Positions 1 to 10,647 of a DNA stretch of 64,000 nucleotides are shown here, in pieces. Source of the stretch: Rhodocyclales bacterium GT-UBC (lineage in GTDB: Bacteria > Pseudomonadota > Gammaproteobacteria > Burkholderiales > Rhodocyclaceae); assembly GCA_003583745.1 (NCBI GenBank), contig QXPY01000002.1, positions 62,001 through 126,000 of the forward strand, written 5' to 3'. The notes beneath the pieces are model-generated. The model was not told the DNA's origin. It did no database searches and saw only the letters and a program-made list of their open reading frames with translations. Positions within the stretch are counted from its first letter, which is position 1; the number at the start of each line of letters is the position of its first letter. Position numbers and translations under genes: made by a program.

Positions 1-1406
1 TCGACAAGCACTTGGCCGGCTTCGGACACGAAGAAGCAGCCGTCCGCAAGCATCTGGAAAACGTCCGCGTTGCGCTGACCCGGCTCGGCATGGAAAAGCG
101 TCTCGATATCGCTCAGATCGCCGCCACCTTCGATACGCTGGGCCCGGCCTACCGCGAAGCCCTGAAGCAATACGACCGGGCCGCCCCCGATCCGGCAGCC
201 ACCGTAGACAAACTGGTACGCGGCATCGACCGTGCCCCGACCCAGGCCATCGACACGCTGATTCAGGAGATGGAGAAGCTGACGACGGAACAAAACGTTC
301 AGGAAAAGAAGGAGGCCGAAGAGATTTATGCTGCGGTCAAGGTCGGCCTGCTGGTCTTCGCCATCGGAGCTATCGCAATCCTTTCCCTGTTCGCCTTTGC
401 CATCATCCGCTCGATCACCCGCCCCCTCGAAGGCCTTGAGCAGACCATGCAGGGCATCGCCAGTTCGGGCGACCTGACGCGCCGGGCTGACAATCAGCGT
501 GGCGACGAGATCGGTCGCATGGCCACCGCCTTCAACCAGATGATGACGCAACTGCAGACCTTGATCGGTGAAGTGCAGCGCTCAAGCAGCCAGGTTGCCA
601 GCGCCGCCGAACAACTCTCCGGCGCATCGACCGCGCTGGCCGAGGTTTCCGAACAGCAATCGAGCGCCGTTTCAGGGAGTGCCGCAGCAATCGAACAACT
701 GACCGTTGCCATCGCCTCGGTTTCCGACACCGCCGGCGATGTGCAGGCGCAGGCCCGCGAAAGCGCCAGCCGCAGCGCCGACGGTTCGCAGAAGGTGTCG
801 CAACTGACCGGCGAAATCGGGCAAATACAGGCCAACATGGCGAATATTTCGGCCAAGGTGACCGAATTCATCGCCAGCACCCGGGCCATTACCAACATGA
901 CTCAGGAAGTACGCGACATTGCCGACCAGACCAACCTGCTCGCCTTGAACGCTGCCATCGAGGCCGCGCGGGCCGGCGAAGCCGGACGCGGCTTCGCCGT
1001 GGTCGCCGACGAAGTGCGCAAGCTGGCCGAAAAGTCCGGGAAATCCGCCGGTGAAATCGACACGGTGACCCATTCCATCGTCGCCCAGTCAGCTGCCGTT
1101 CAGGAAGCCATCCTGGCCGGCGAACAGGCGATATCGGCCAGCAGCCTGCTGGCCGGACAGGTCGAAGGCGCCCTGCGCTCCTCGCAAACCTCGGTCGAAC
1201 AATCAACGCATGGGGTGGCCGAAATCAGCAACTCGGTCGGCGAACAGCGCGTCGCCTCGACCGAAATTGCCCAAAGCATGGAACGCATTGCCAACATGGT
1301 CGAGGAAACCAGCGCCAATGCCCAGCAAATCAGCCAGGCCAGCACCGACCTGAAACAGCTCTCGGTCACGCTCAAACTGGCAGTGGCCGACTTCCACGTC
1401 GCCTGA
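1..1406 (+). CDS. Methyl-accepting chemotaxis protein, 5'-truncated by the window edge
   Basis: This is the C-terminal part of a chemoreceptor; the frame is open to the first bases, so the start lies outside. A periplasmic helical remnant is followed by one membrane helix (about residues 110-132 of the visible part), a HAMP segment beginning ITRPLEGLE, and a long signalling coiled coil. The highly conserved kinase-control hairpin is present ([16 protein letters not shown], then [16 protein letters not shown]), so it should signal to CheA/CheW. There is no C-terminal CheR/CheB-docking pentapeptide; the protein ends ADFHVA. The ligand cannot be told from this fragment. A strong hairpin follows the stop codon. 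Confidence 0.95.
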   Translation, partial: DKHLAGFGHEEAAVRKHLENVRVALTRLGMEKRLDIAQIAATFDTLGPAYREALKQYDRAAPDPAATVDKLVRGIDRAPTQAIDTLIQEMEKLTTEQNVQEKKEAEEIYAAVKVGLLVFAIGAIAILSLFAFAIIRSITRPLEGLEQTMQGIASSGDLTRRADNQRGDEIGRMATAFNQMMTQLQTLIGEVQRSSSQVASAAEQLSGASTALAEVSEQQSSAVSGSAAAIEQLTVAIASVSDTAGDVQAQARESASRSADGSQKVSQLTGEIGQIQANMANISAKVTEFIASTRAITNMTQEVRDIADQTNLLALNAAIEAARAGEAGRGFAVVADEVRKLAEKSGKSAGEIDTVTHSIVAQSAAVQEAILAGEQAISASSLLAGQVEGALRSSQTSVEQSTHGVAEISNSVGEQRVASTEIAQSMERIANMVEETSANAQQISQASTDLKQLSVTLKLAVADFHVA

Positions 1407-1416
1407 ACGAGAAAAG

Positions 1417-1445
1417 GAATAGAGCCGGTCCAGCCGGCTCTATTC
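1417..1445. terminator. Bidirectional hairpin between convergent genes
   Basis: A perfect 12-bp inverted repeat (GAATAGAGCCGG / CCGGCTCTATTC, 5-nt loop) lies between the chemoreceptor stop and the convergent M48 gene. T-rich sequence flanks it on both strands, so it can serve both genes. Confidence 0.75.
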
Positions 1446-1469
1446 TTTCAATCCAGTTGTGACCGGAGT

Positions 1470-2267
1470 TTATTTCTTGGCGGCGATACGCTCGTTGATG
1501 TGCTTGGCCCGCTCGCTGGAGGCGGGATGCGAGCTGAACATGCTGCTGCTGTCGCCCAACTTGGCCAGTTTCTCAAACGCGGTCACCAGCCCTTCACGCT
1601 TGAATTTGCCGGCCGTCAGCAAGTCGAAGGAGTAATCGTCGGCATTGCTTTCCTGGGCCTGTGAGAACTGAGCGTTAACCAACTTTTCCGCCAGATCGCC
1701 AAGCTGGGAATTGCTCAGTGCCGCCACCGCCGAGTTGCCGGCCGAAGCTGCAGCCTGACGCGCGGCCGATGCCGCGTAGGCAGTCTGCATCGCAGCCTTG
1801 GCATGGCCAAGCGCGACGTGGCCGATTTCATGGCCAATCACGCCACGCACCTCGTCATCATTCATCATTGCCATCAAACCGCTGTAGACACGGACACAGC
1901 CATTGTTCATCGCCCAGGCATTGACGTCCTTGGTCAGATAGACCTTGTAGTTGATGCTCACGCCATTGACGGCAGCCGGCATGCCTTTGATGATCTTGGC
2001 CAAACGCAGCGCTTCCTTGCTCTTCGGTGCGGCGATCTGCGACTTGGCATCGATTGCGGCACAGGATTTGTCGGAAAGCTCCTTGACATCGGCATCGCTG
2101 AGCGTCGCCGCCTTCAGGGCCGTGGCTCCGGCCGCAGTCAGGCCACCGACATTATCGGAGGTCAAACCCGTAGATCCTGCCTTGCCGCCACACGCAGCCA
2201 ACGCTGCACTCAAGGAGATGGCCAACAAGGTGGCTTTCAAACCAACTGATTCGTTTGTCTTCCGCAT
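1470..2267 (-). CDS. M48-family zinc metalloprotease lipoprotein
   Basis: A 265-residue secreted metallopeptidase. The chosen start (second of two adjacent ATGs) gives a short basic N-terminus, a hydrophobic segment and a lipobox ending LAAC with Cys26, so it is probably a periplasmic, membrane-anchored lipoprotein. The zinc-binding HEIGH motif is at about residues 146-150, followed by helix VALGHAKAA; a downstream Glu in ESNADDYSFD fits the third zinc ligand of M48 (BepA/LoiP-like) proteases. Such proteins degrade or help assemble envelope proteins. A GGGAACGA sequence precedes the start. It is a single gene, convergent with the chemoreceptor. Confidence 0.88.
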   Translation of the reverse strand: MRKTNESVGLKATLLAISLSAALAACGGKAGSTGLTSDNVGGLTAAGATALKAATLSDADVKELSDKSCAAIDAKSQIAAPKSKEALRLAKIIKGMPAAVNGVSINYKVYLTKDVNAWAMNNGCVRVYSGLMAMMNDDEVRGVIGHEIGHVALGHAKAAMQTAYAASAARQAAASAGNSAVAALSNSQLGDLAEKLVNAQFSQAQESNADDYSFDLLTAGKFKREGLVTAFEKLAKLGDSSSMFSSHPASSERAKHINERIAAKK

Positions 2268-2350
2268 CATTCGTTCCCGTCGAAAAATTGGCCGAAGTGG
2301 CCGCAAAAGGCGAAACTATGCATCTGGCGTATTACGAGGTCAAGCCAACG

Positions 2351-3964
2351 TCATTGGAACCGCAGGTTTCGGCGAGCCTGTATTGCTGCCATCACACCAC
2401 GATACTGCGCCTCCTCGAACAACGAAAAACCGGACAAGTCGGCATGCGCCAAATGCATCCGTCGGCCGACATAAGCGACCAGTCGCTGACGCTCGGCACC
2501 CCATACCGTGCCCGGCAAAGGGCGAGACATGGCATGGGCGTTTCGAAAAAGATCAAGACGTGTGCACAGGCGACGAATATCCGGATGTACCCGCTCCAGT
2601 TCGCCCAGAATGCCTTCGGCCCAGGCCTCGCGTGGAGTTTCCAGAAGCAGGCGGCGCCCCTCGGCCGGCGGAACGTCATGCAAGGCCCGGTAATAGGTGA
2701 AGACCGTACCGCCCAGATGCCGGCGGATCAGTTGATGCGTCGCCACCACATAACCCAGACCCGGACTATCGTAAAAGACGTTGTCCCAGGCCGGCGCGGC
2801 CCCCCGGCGCTCTTCGGGGAAGTCGCTCAGATGGAGGTTGGCGGTCAGCCACGGCGCGTAGGTGACGGCCTGGGCTGCGGCCCGCAGTTCCCCCGGCATG
2901 GCCGGCCAGACCCTCGGCAGCACAAAGGCCGGTGCCGCCCAGATTACTTGCCGGGCAAGGAAACGCACGCTGCGCCCGGCGAGCAGCACATCGACCGCAA
3001 CCTCGTGCTTGCCTTCCTCAATGCGCCAGACCAACGCATCACTGACGATGCGCCCGGCCGCCCGCGCCGCCAGCCCGCGCATCAGCCAGGCATTGCCCTC
3101 CGGTGCGGTGAGCACGCTGTCGGCATGGGCATTGGCCGCCACGCCGCTACGGCTGGCGAAATAATGCAAGCCGGCCCAGGCCGAAACCTGCTCATAAGCC
3201 GTACCGTAATCGTCACGACAGGCGTAATTGGCCAGCCAGTGCAGCGTCGGTGCGGTGAAGCCGTTATCGAGCAGCCACTGGCGAAAGGAGATCGCATCCA
3301 GGGCGAGCCATTGCGGATCGCGACTGGATAGTTCCATCGGCAGGGCGAACAGTCGGCGGCCATCTCTTCCCCGCTCATGCTTCAAGGTTTCGATGCATTG
3401 CTGAAAACGCTTCTGTTGGGCCAGTTCGTCCGCATCAATGGCACGCTGCGGCAACAAGCCATCGTCCCACAAACCATGGCGATAGACCCGTTCCTGCGGC
3501 GTCGCACAGAGGTAGCGTTCGTCGTAGCGCGGCTGCTCGGCAGCCGGATCGCCCTGCAGCACATTGAGTTCGGCGAGCAGTTCGCGGACCCAGGTCGACT
3601 CTGCAGTCGGCAAGGGCAGGTAATGCGCACCCCACGGATAAGCCACCAGCGGCGACTTTCCGGCCCGCGAATTGCCGCCCGGCTCCGACTCCATGTCCAG
3701 CACGAGAAAATCGTCGCCCCCCGAGCGGGCCAGTTGCCAAGCCGAAGACAAGCCGGAGATGCCACCACCGACGATCAGGATGCCGGTCTGCCGGGTTTCG
3801 GCGGGCTCGGGGAGGGGCTGGCTGGCCAAGTCGCGTAGGCGATGCCCGAGGGCATGCGACATGCCGAGCAGTTCCCCGGGCGGCAACGGCGTACTTCCGA
3901 GCGGGGCGCAGCCGGCCAGGGCCGCAGCCCCAACCGTGCGCAGAAAATCCCGCCGACTAGTCAA
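2351..3964 (-). CDS. FAD-dependent oxidoreductase with Tat-type lipoprotein signal
   Basis: A flavoprotein of the amine-oxidase/protoporphyrinogen-oxidase-like fold. The dinucleotide-binding motif ILIVGGGISGLSSAW is followed by an acidic strand end and EPGGNSRAG. The N-terminus has a twin-arginine motif (SRRDFLRTVG), a short hydrophobic stretch and a Cys (ALAGC), indicating folded export by Tat and probable lipidation. No ATG precedes the signal at a sensible distance. I chose the TTG that overlaps the end of ftsX by 8 nt; an ATG further up (4045) would add 27 residues. The substrate is unknown. The overlap suggests cotranscription downstream of ftsX, but a functional link to cell division is not implied. 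Confidence 0.8.
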   Translation of the reverse strand: MTSRRDFLRTVGAAALAGCAPLGSTPLPPGELLGMSHALGHRLRDLASQPLPEPAETRQTGILIVGGGISGLSSAWQLARSGGDDFLVLDMESEPGGNSRAGKSPLVAYPWGAHYLPLPTAESTWVRELLAELNVLQGDPAAEQPRYDERYLCATPQERVYRHGLWDDGLLPQRAIDADELAQQKRFQQCIETLKHERGRDGRRLFALPMELSSRDPQWLALDAISFRQWLLDNGFTAPTLHWLANYACRDDYGTAYEQVSAWAGLHYFASRSGVAANAHADSVLTAPEGNAWLMRGLAARAAGRIVSDALVWRIEEGKHEVAVDVLLAGRSVRFLARQVIWAAPAFVLPRVWPAMPGELRAAAQAVTYAPWLTANLHLSDFPEERRGAAPAWDNVFYDSPGLGYVVATHQLIRRHLGGTVFTYYRALHDVPPAEGRRLLLETPREAWAEGILGELERVHPDIRRLCTRLDLFRNAHAMSRPLPGTVWGAERQRLVAYVGRRMHLAHADLSGFSLFEEAQYRGVMAAIQARRNLRFQ

Positions 3965-4856
3965 ACTTCCGCAGCGACAGGCTGACCGAGAGTTGCGCCC
4001 CCAACCATCCAAGAGCAGCGCCAACCGCCGCCAGCACCAGCGCATCGAACGGACGCGGACCAGTCAGCACGAACTGCCCGCCATAGAGAGAGGCCAATTC
4101 GCTCACCGGGCCGCCCAACAGGCGCACAGCCCCCGCCACCAGGCCGGCAGCGAGCAAGCCGCCCAGGCCGCCCTGCAGGGCGCCGTAGTAATAAAAGGGA
4201 CGACGGATGAAACCATCGGTGGCGCCGATCATCCGCGCCACCTCGATTTCCGCTGCCTGCGCCATGACCTGCAGGCGAATGGTATTGAAGGTGACGGCGA
4301 CCAGCCCGGCGCCGAAGATGCCGGCCAGCATCCACAAGGCCAACTTGCCGAGCTTGAGGAAGGCATCGAAGCGCTTCACCCAGGCCGAATCGAGCTGCAC
4401 ATGGGCGACCTTGGGCCAGCCGGAAATTTCCTTGCGCATGATTTCCAGCGCCTCGGGCTCGGTATTGTTCGGCTCGATGATGAAGGCGTCGGGCAGCGGA
4501 TTGCGCGGCAGGCTGGCGACAATTTCCGCCATGCCCTCGCTCTTCTGCATGCGCTTGAGAGCCTCTTCCTTTGGAACGAACTGCCACTTGCCGGCACTGG
4601 CCGCCTTCAGCCGACTTTCAATTTCACCCACCTCCTTCTTGCTCGCCTCGACGTTCATGAAAAGGCTGATCTGCTGCACGCCGGAGGCGTTGCGACCAAG
4701 ATCGCGCAAGTTGTCGAGCAGCACGTAACCGGCGCCAGGCAGGGTCAAGGCGATACCGATCACCAACAAGGAGAGCACGGTATTGAGTGGCGTCGCCCAC
4801 AGCCGGCGGAAAGCCGAGGCCAGGGCGGCACGATGATGGGAAAACCAGGCGCTCAT
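3957..4856 (-). CDS. ftsX: Cell-division ABC transporter permease FtsX
   Basis: 299 residues with the FtsX layout: cytoplasmic N-terminus, first membrane helix (about 22-46), a periplasmic domain with many charged residues, then three C-terminal helices (about 170-290). FtsX with FtsE forms an ABC-type complex at the septum that activates murein hydrolases through periplasmic partners and needs no transported solute. The start codon overlaps the ftsE stop (ATGA), indicating translational coupling in ftsY-ftsE-ftsX. Confidence 0.95.
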   Translation of the reverse strand: MSAWFSHHRAALASAFRRLWATPLNTVLSLLVIGIALTLPGAGYVLLDNLRDLGRNASGVQQISLFMNVEASKKEVGEIESRLKAASAGKWQFVPKEEALKRMQKSEGMAEIVASLPRNPLPDAFIIEPNNTEPEALEIMRKEISGWPKVAHVQLDSAWVKRFDAFLKLGKLALWMLAGIFGAGLVAVTFNTIRLQVMAQAAEIEVARMIGATDGFIRRPFYYYGALQGGLGGLLAAGLVAGAVRLLGGPVSELASLYGGQFVLTGPRPFDALVLAAVGAALGWLGAQLSVSLSLRKFD

Positions 4857-5506
4857 CGCAAGCTCCCGTGATCGAGACGCAGCACGTTATTGGGCTGGTG
4901 CCGTTCGATCCAGCTCTGGTCGTGGGTGGCGACCACGACGGTAACCCCGACCTGATGAAAGGCCGAAAAGATGGCCAGGATTTCGCCGGCCGACTCGGCA
5001 TCGAGATTGCCGGTCGGCTCGTCGGCGAGCAGCACGGTGGGACGATTGACCACGGCCCGGGCAATCGCCAGACGCTGCTGTTCACCACCGGACAGCGCAA
5101 TCGGCTGCGCTTTCTCGCGGGCCAGCAGGCCGACCTTGTCGAGCGCAGCCTGGGCCCGGCGCACCGCTTCGCGCCTCGGCAGACCGGCGATTTCCAGCGG
5201 CAGCATGACGTTATCCAGGGCGCTGCGGTCGAACAGCAGCTTCTGATCCTGGAAAACCATGCCGAAATGCCGGCGCACGTAAGGGATGGCACTACGCCGC
5301 AAGGCCGCCAGATTCTGGCCATTGACCACCAGGCTGCCGGAAGTGGGGCGCTCGATACTGGCGATCAGCTTGACCAGCGTCGTCTTGCCGGCGCCGGAAT
5401 GGCCGGTGATCAGGGCCATCTGGCCGGCCGAGATCTCGAAGCTGACATCCCGGACGGCTTCGTAACCGCCGGGGTAACGCTTGGTCAGATTGCTGGCAAC
5501 GATCAT
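4853..5506 (-). CDS. ftsE: Cell-division ATP-binding protein FtsE
   Basis: 217-residue ABC ATPase. Walker A is [10 protein letters not shown] (about residues 36-45), the Q-loop region is MVFQDQKLL, the signature is [14 protein letters not shown], Walker B is [12 protein letters not shown] and the switch His is in VVVATHD. The length is typical of FtsE. It pairs with FtsX encoded immediately downstream. Both ends overlap their neighbours by 4 nt. Confidence 0.97.
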   Translation of the reverse strand: MIVASNLTKRYPGGYEAVRDVSFEISAGQMALITGHSGAGKTTLVKLIASIERPTSGSLVVNGQNLAALRRSAIPYVRRHFGMVFQDQKLLFDRSALDNVMLPLEIAGLPRREAVRRAQAALDKVGLLAREKAQPIALSGGEQQRLAIARAVVNRPTVLLADEPTGNLDAESAGEILAIFSAFHQVGVTVVVATHDQSWIERHQPNNVLRLDHGSLR

Positions 5507-6489
5507 TCGAACAGGGCGTCGACAAAGTCTTTGGCGGAGAAGGGACGCAGGTCATCGATCTGCTCGCCGACACCGATGAAGCGGATCGGCTTCGGGCATT
5601 GGCGGGCAATCGCCGTCACCACGCCCCCCTTGGCGGTGCCGTCGAGCTTGGTCAGGACCAGGCCGGTGACGTTGATCGCCTTGTCGAAGGCCTTGACCTG
5701 CTGCAGCGCGTTCTGGCCGATGTTGGCATCGAGCACAAGCAGGGTTTCGTGCGGCCCGCTCGGCTCGACCTTCTGGATCACCCGGCGCACCTTGGCGATT
5801 TCTTCCATCAGATGCAACTGGGTGGGCAGGCGACCGGCGGTGTCGGCCAGAACGATATCGATGCCGCGCGCCTTGGCGGCGGAGATGGCATCGAAAACCA
5901 CGGCGGCCGGATCGCCGTTGTCCTGGGCGATGACCGTGACGTTGTTGCGTTCCCCCCAGGTCTCCAACTGTTCGCGGGCGGCCGCCCGGAAGGTGTCGCC
6001 GGCGGCGAGCAGCACGCTCTTGCCCTGGTTCTGGAAATACTTGGCCAGTTTGCCGATCGAAGTCGTCTTGCCAGCGCCGTTGACCCCGGCAATCATGATC
6101 ACGTAAGGCTTGTGGCCGCTCACATCGAGCGGCTGCTCAAGCGGCTGCAATGTTGCCAGCAGGGCTTCGGCCAGGGCTTTCTGGATGGCCTCCGGCGTTT
6201 CCAGCTTGTCGCGCTTGGCCGCCTTCTTCAGTTCATCGAGCAGGTGGGTGGTCGCCTCGATACCGCAGTCGCTGGTCAGCAACAGGGTTTCGAGTTCTTC
6301 CAGCAGTTCGTCATCGACCTTGCCGCGCGAAAAGATGGATTTAAGTTTGCCGCCCCATTGGGCGCGAGTCTTGGCCAAGCCCTTGAACAGGCGTTCGCGC
6401 CAGGAAGGGGCGGCATCATTGGCGGTATTGGCTACCGCAGGCGCGTCCGCCTTGGTGTCCGGGGCGGATTTTTTCAGGAAACTGAACAT
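5503..6489 (-). CDS. ftsY: Signal recognition particle receptor FtsY
   Basis: 328 residues with the NG domain of SRP GTPases: N-domain helices, P-loop GVNGAGKTTSIGKLA, DTAGRLPTQ, and the specificity motif TKLDGTAKGG. The N-terminal acidic A domain is very short here (about 40 residues), as in many betaproteobacteria. FtsY docks ribosome-SRP complexes at the membrane for co-translational insertion. It is the first gene of the ftsY-ftsE-ftsX operon and diverges from the M16 peptidase genes. Confidence 0.96.
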   Translation of the reverse strand: MFSFLKKSAPDTKADAPAVANTANDAAPSWRERLFKGLAKTRAQWGGKLKSIFSRGKVDDELLEELETLLLTSDCGIEATTHLLDELKKAAKRDKLETPEAIQKALAEALLATLQPLEQPLDVSGHKPYVIMIAGVNGAGKTTSIGKLAKYFQNQGKSVLLAAGDTFRAAAREQLETWGERNNVTVIAQDNGDPAAVVFDAISAAKARGIDIVLADTAGRLPTQLHLMEEIAKVRRVIQKVEPSGPHETLLVLDANIGQNALQQVKAFDKAINVTGLVLTKLDGTAKGGVVTAIARQCPKPIRFIGVGEQIDDLRPFSAKDFVDALFE

Positions 6490-6611
6490 GGGAGAAGTGG
6501 TCTCAAGCCGTGCTGACAGGCGGGCGGCAAGCCGTTAAGATGCCGTCCGAATCGATGCAAAATCAATGTGCGATTTTAGCAGAAAGACCCACTAGAAAGC
6601 CCCGCTACCCC

Positions 6612-7970
6612 ATGCGAATGCAACAACTTCTCCCCTTCCTGATCGCCCCGCTGCTACTTGGCGCAGCCCATGCCAACCCCTACGAGACGACGCTGAAGAA
6701 TGGCCTGCGCATCATCGTCAAGGAAGACCACCGCGCCCCGACCGCCGTCCAGATGGTGTGGTACCGCATCGGCAGCATGGACGAGGTCGATGGCGCCTCC
6801 GGTGTTGCCCACGTGCTCGAACACATGATGTTCAAGGGCACGCCGAACGTCGGCCCGGGCGAGTTCAACAAGCGGGTCGCCGCCGCCGGCGGCCGCGACA
6901 ACGCCTTCACCAGCCGCGACTACACCGCCTATTTCCAGCAGGTACCGAAGGAAAAGCTGGAAGACGTGATGCAACTCGAAGCCGACCGCATGCGTCACCT
7001 GACCGTTGATCCCAAGGAGTTCGAACAGGAGATCAAGGTCGTCATGGAAGAGCGCCGGATGCGCACCGACGACAGCCCGCAGGCCAAGCTGTTCGAACAG
7101 ATGAATGCTGTCGCCTTCCAGGCCCACCCCTACCGCCGGCCGATCATTGGCTGGATGAACGACCTGGAGACGATGACCGCCGCCGATGCCAAGGCCTGGT
7201 ACGACACATGGTACGTGCCGAACAACGCCTACGTGGTGATTTCAGGCGATGTCGACCACCAGAAAATATTCGCCATGGCCGAAAAATACTATGGTCCGCT
7301 CGAAGGTCGTGCCCTGCCGCAACGCCGGCAACAGGTCGAACCGGCGCAGGAAGGCACGCGCCGCGTCACCGTCAAGGCGCCTGCCGAACTGCCGGTACTG
7401 ATCATGGGCTACAAAGCGCCCATCCTGCGCGATGCCGACAAGGACAGCGAGCCCTACGCCCTGGAAATGCTCAGCGCCATTCTTGACGGCCACGATGCGG
7501 CACGCTTCAACAAGAAATTGGTGCGCGAAGACAAAGTAGCGCTTTCGGTTGGCATCGAATACGACCCGACCGCTCGCGGGCCGGGTATGTTCTATTTTTC
7601 CGGCAGCCCGTCCGAAGGCAAAACGGTCGGCGACCTCGAAGCCGCGCTGCGCGCCGAAATAGCGCGCGTTCAAAAGGAAGGCGTCAGCGAACAGGAGCTC
7701 AAGCGGGCCAAGGCGCAGGTCATCGCCGCCCAGGTCTACAAGCTCGACTCGATGTTCGGTCAGGCGATGGAAATCGGCCAGACCGAATCGGCCGGCATTT
7801 CCTACCGGCAGATCAACCGCATGCTGGAAAAGCTGCAGAAGGTCAGCGCGGCCGAAGTCCAGGCCGTTGCCCTCAAATATTTCAATGACGATACGCTGAC
7901 CGTTGGCGTGCTCGACCCCCAGCCGCTGGACGGCAAACCCCGCCGCCCGGCCGTCGCCATTCGTCACTAA
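6612..7970 (+). CDS. M16 zinc peptidase, catalytic subunit, secreted
   Basis: 452 residues from the ATG followed by a signal peptide ([21 protein letters not shown]). The inverted zinc motif HVLEH is at about residues 67-71, with the downstream Glu in [15 protein letters not shown]. This is the active partner of the paired periplasmic M16 proteins common in proteobacteria (pitrilysin / processing-peptidase fold). An upstream in-frame extension would bury the signal peptide and was not used. Ten nucleotides separate it from the inactive paralogue. Confidence 0.92.
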   Translation: MRMQQLLPFLIAPLLLGAAHANPYETTLKNGLRIIVKEDHRAPTAVQMVWYRIGSMDEVDGASGVAHVLEHMMFKGTPNVGPGEFNKRVAAAGGRDNAFTSRDYTAYFQQVPKEKLEDVMQLEADRMRHLTVDPKEFEQEIKVVMEERRMRTDDSPQAKLFEQMNAVAFQAHPYRRPIIGWMNDLETMTAADAKAWYDTWYVPNNAYVVISGDVDHQKIFAMAEKYYGPLEGRALPQRRQQVEPAQEGTRRVTVKAPAELPVLIMGYKAPILRDADKDSEPYALEMLSAILDGHDAARFNKKLVREDKVALSVGIEYDPTARGPGMFYFSGSPSEGKTVGDLEAALRAEIARVQKEGVSEQELKRAKAQVIAAQVYKLDSMFGQAMEIGQTESAGISYRQINRMLEKLQKVSAAEVQAVALKYFNDDTLTVGVLDPQPLDGKPRRPAVAIRH

Positions 7971-7980
7971 GAAAACGACC

Positions 7981-9266
7981 ATGAAAAAACTGTTGATCGC
8001 AGCCTTGACGCTGCTCGCCACCCAGGCCGCGCTGGCTGGCATCGATATCCAGCACTGGGTTTCTCCGTCCGGCGCCCGCGTTTATTTCGTCGAAAGCCGC
8101 GTCCTGCCGATGCTCGACATCCAGGTTGATTTCGCCGCCGGTTCGATGTTCGACCCGGCCGGCAAATCCGGGCTGGCAGCACTGACCCGGGCCAATCTCG
8201 ACCTCGGCGCCGGCAAGCTCGACGAAACGGCGATTGCCGAACAGATGGCCGACATTGGCGCCAATCTTGGTGGCAGCGCCGATACCGACCGGGCCAGCAT
8301 CGCCTTGCGTACCCTCTCCGCCCAGGACAAGCGCGGCCCGGCCATCGACATCCTGCGCGCCGTCCTCCAGACGCCGCGTTTCGACGCCGCAATCTTGGAG
8401 CGCGAAAAAGCCCGCACCATCGCTGGCCTGAAGGACGCCCTGACCCGCCCCGACAGCATCGCCGGCAAGGCATTCTGGGCGGCGCTCTACCCGAACCACC
8501 CCTATGGCCGGCATGCCACGCCGGAAAGCGTTGCCAATCTCAACCGCGACGACCTCGCCGCCTTCCACGCGCGTTACTACACCGCCGCCAACGCCAGCAT
8601 CACCCTGGTCGGCGACCTCTCGCGCAAGGAAGCGGAGAAGATCGCCGAGTCGATCGCCAGCGGCCTGCCCAAGGGCCAAGCGGCAAGCCTGCCCGAAGCA
8701 CCGACTCACCCCAAGGGCAGCACCATCAAGCTCGCCCACCCGGCCAGCCAAGCCCACATCTATATCGGCCTGCCCGCCATCGAACGCGGCAATCCGGACT
8801 TCTTCCCGCTGCTGGTCGGCAATTACACCCTGGGCGGCGGCGGCTTCGTCTCCCGCCTGATGAAGGAAGTCCGCGACAAACGCGGCTATGCCTACAGCGT
8901 CTACAGCTACTTCGCGCCGATGCGTCAGACCGGCCCTTTCCAGATCGGCCTGCAGACCAAACGTTCGCAAGCCAAGGATGCCATCAAGGTGGCGCGCGAC
9001 GTACTCGCCGGTTTCCTCAAGGACGGCCCGAGCGAAGAAGAACTGGCAGCCGCCAAGGCCAACCTGACCGGCAGCTTCCCGCTGCGCCTCGACAGTAACA
9101 AGAAACTGCTCGACAACGCCGCCGTGATTGGCTTTTACGGCCTGCCACTCGACTACCTCGACCAGTTCCAGGCCAAGGTGCAGGCAGTCTCCGCCGAGGA
9201 CATCAAGGCCGCATTCGCCCGCCGCGTCCGCCCGGAAGACCTGATCACCGTCACGGTGGCAGCGGA

Positions 9267-9270
<4 letters not shown>
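7981..9270 (+). CDS. M16 peptidase-like protein, non-catalytic partner, secreted
   Basis: 429 residues beginning with a clean signal peptide ([19 protein letters not shown]). It has the M16 fold, but where HXXEH should lie the sequence reads [15 protein letters not shown], so no zinc site is formed. The C-terminal half keeps the M16 glycine-rich hallmark ([19 protein letters not shown]). By analogy with mitochondrial processing peptidase and bacterial M16A/M16B pairs it probably forms a heterodimer with the upstream gene. Its stop codon overlaps the TTG start of rsmD. Confidence 0.9.
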
Positions 9271-10575
<1,305 letters not shown>

Positions 10576-10591
10576 GTCAGCCTCGGCAACC

Positions 10592-10625
10592 AATAAAAAA
10601 CCCGCGCGCTTCGCGGGTTTTTTAT
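10592..10625 (+). terminator. Rho-independent terminator after the ferredoxin gene
   Basis: The stem CCCGCG/CGCGGG is extended by A6/T6 on the two sides and runs into TTTTTTATT. Its symmetry means it can also act on the opposite strand, where the dynamin-like gene ends at 10,648. Confidence 0.9.
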
Positions 10626-10647
10626 TGCCGAAAACCAGGCGAAAACA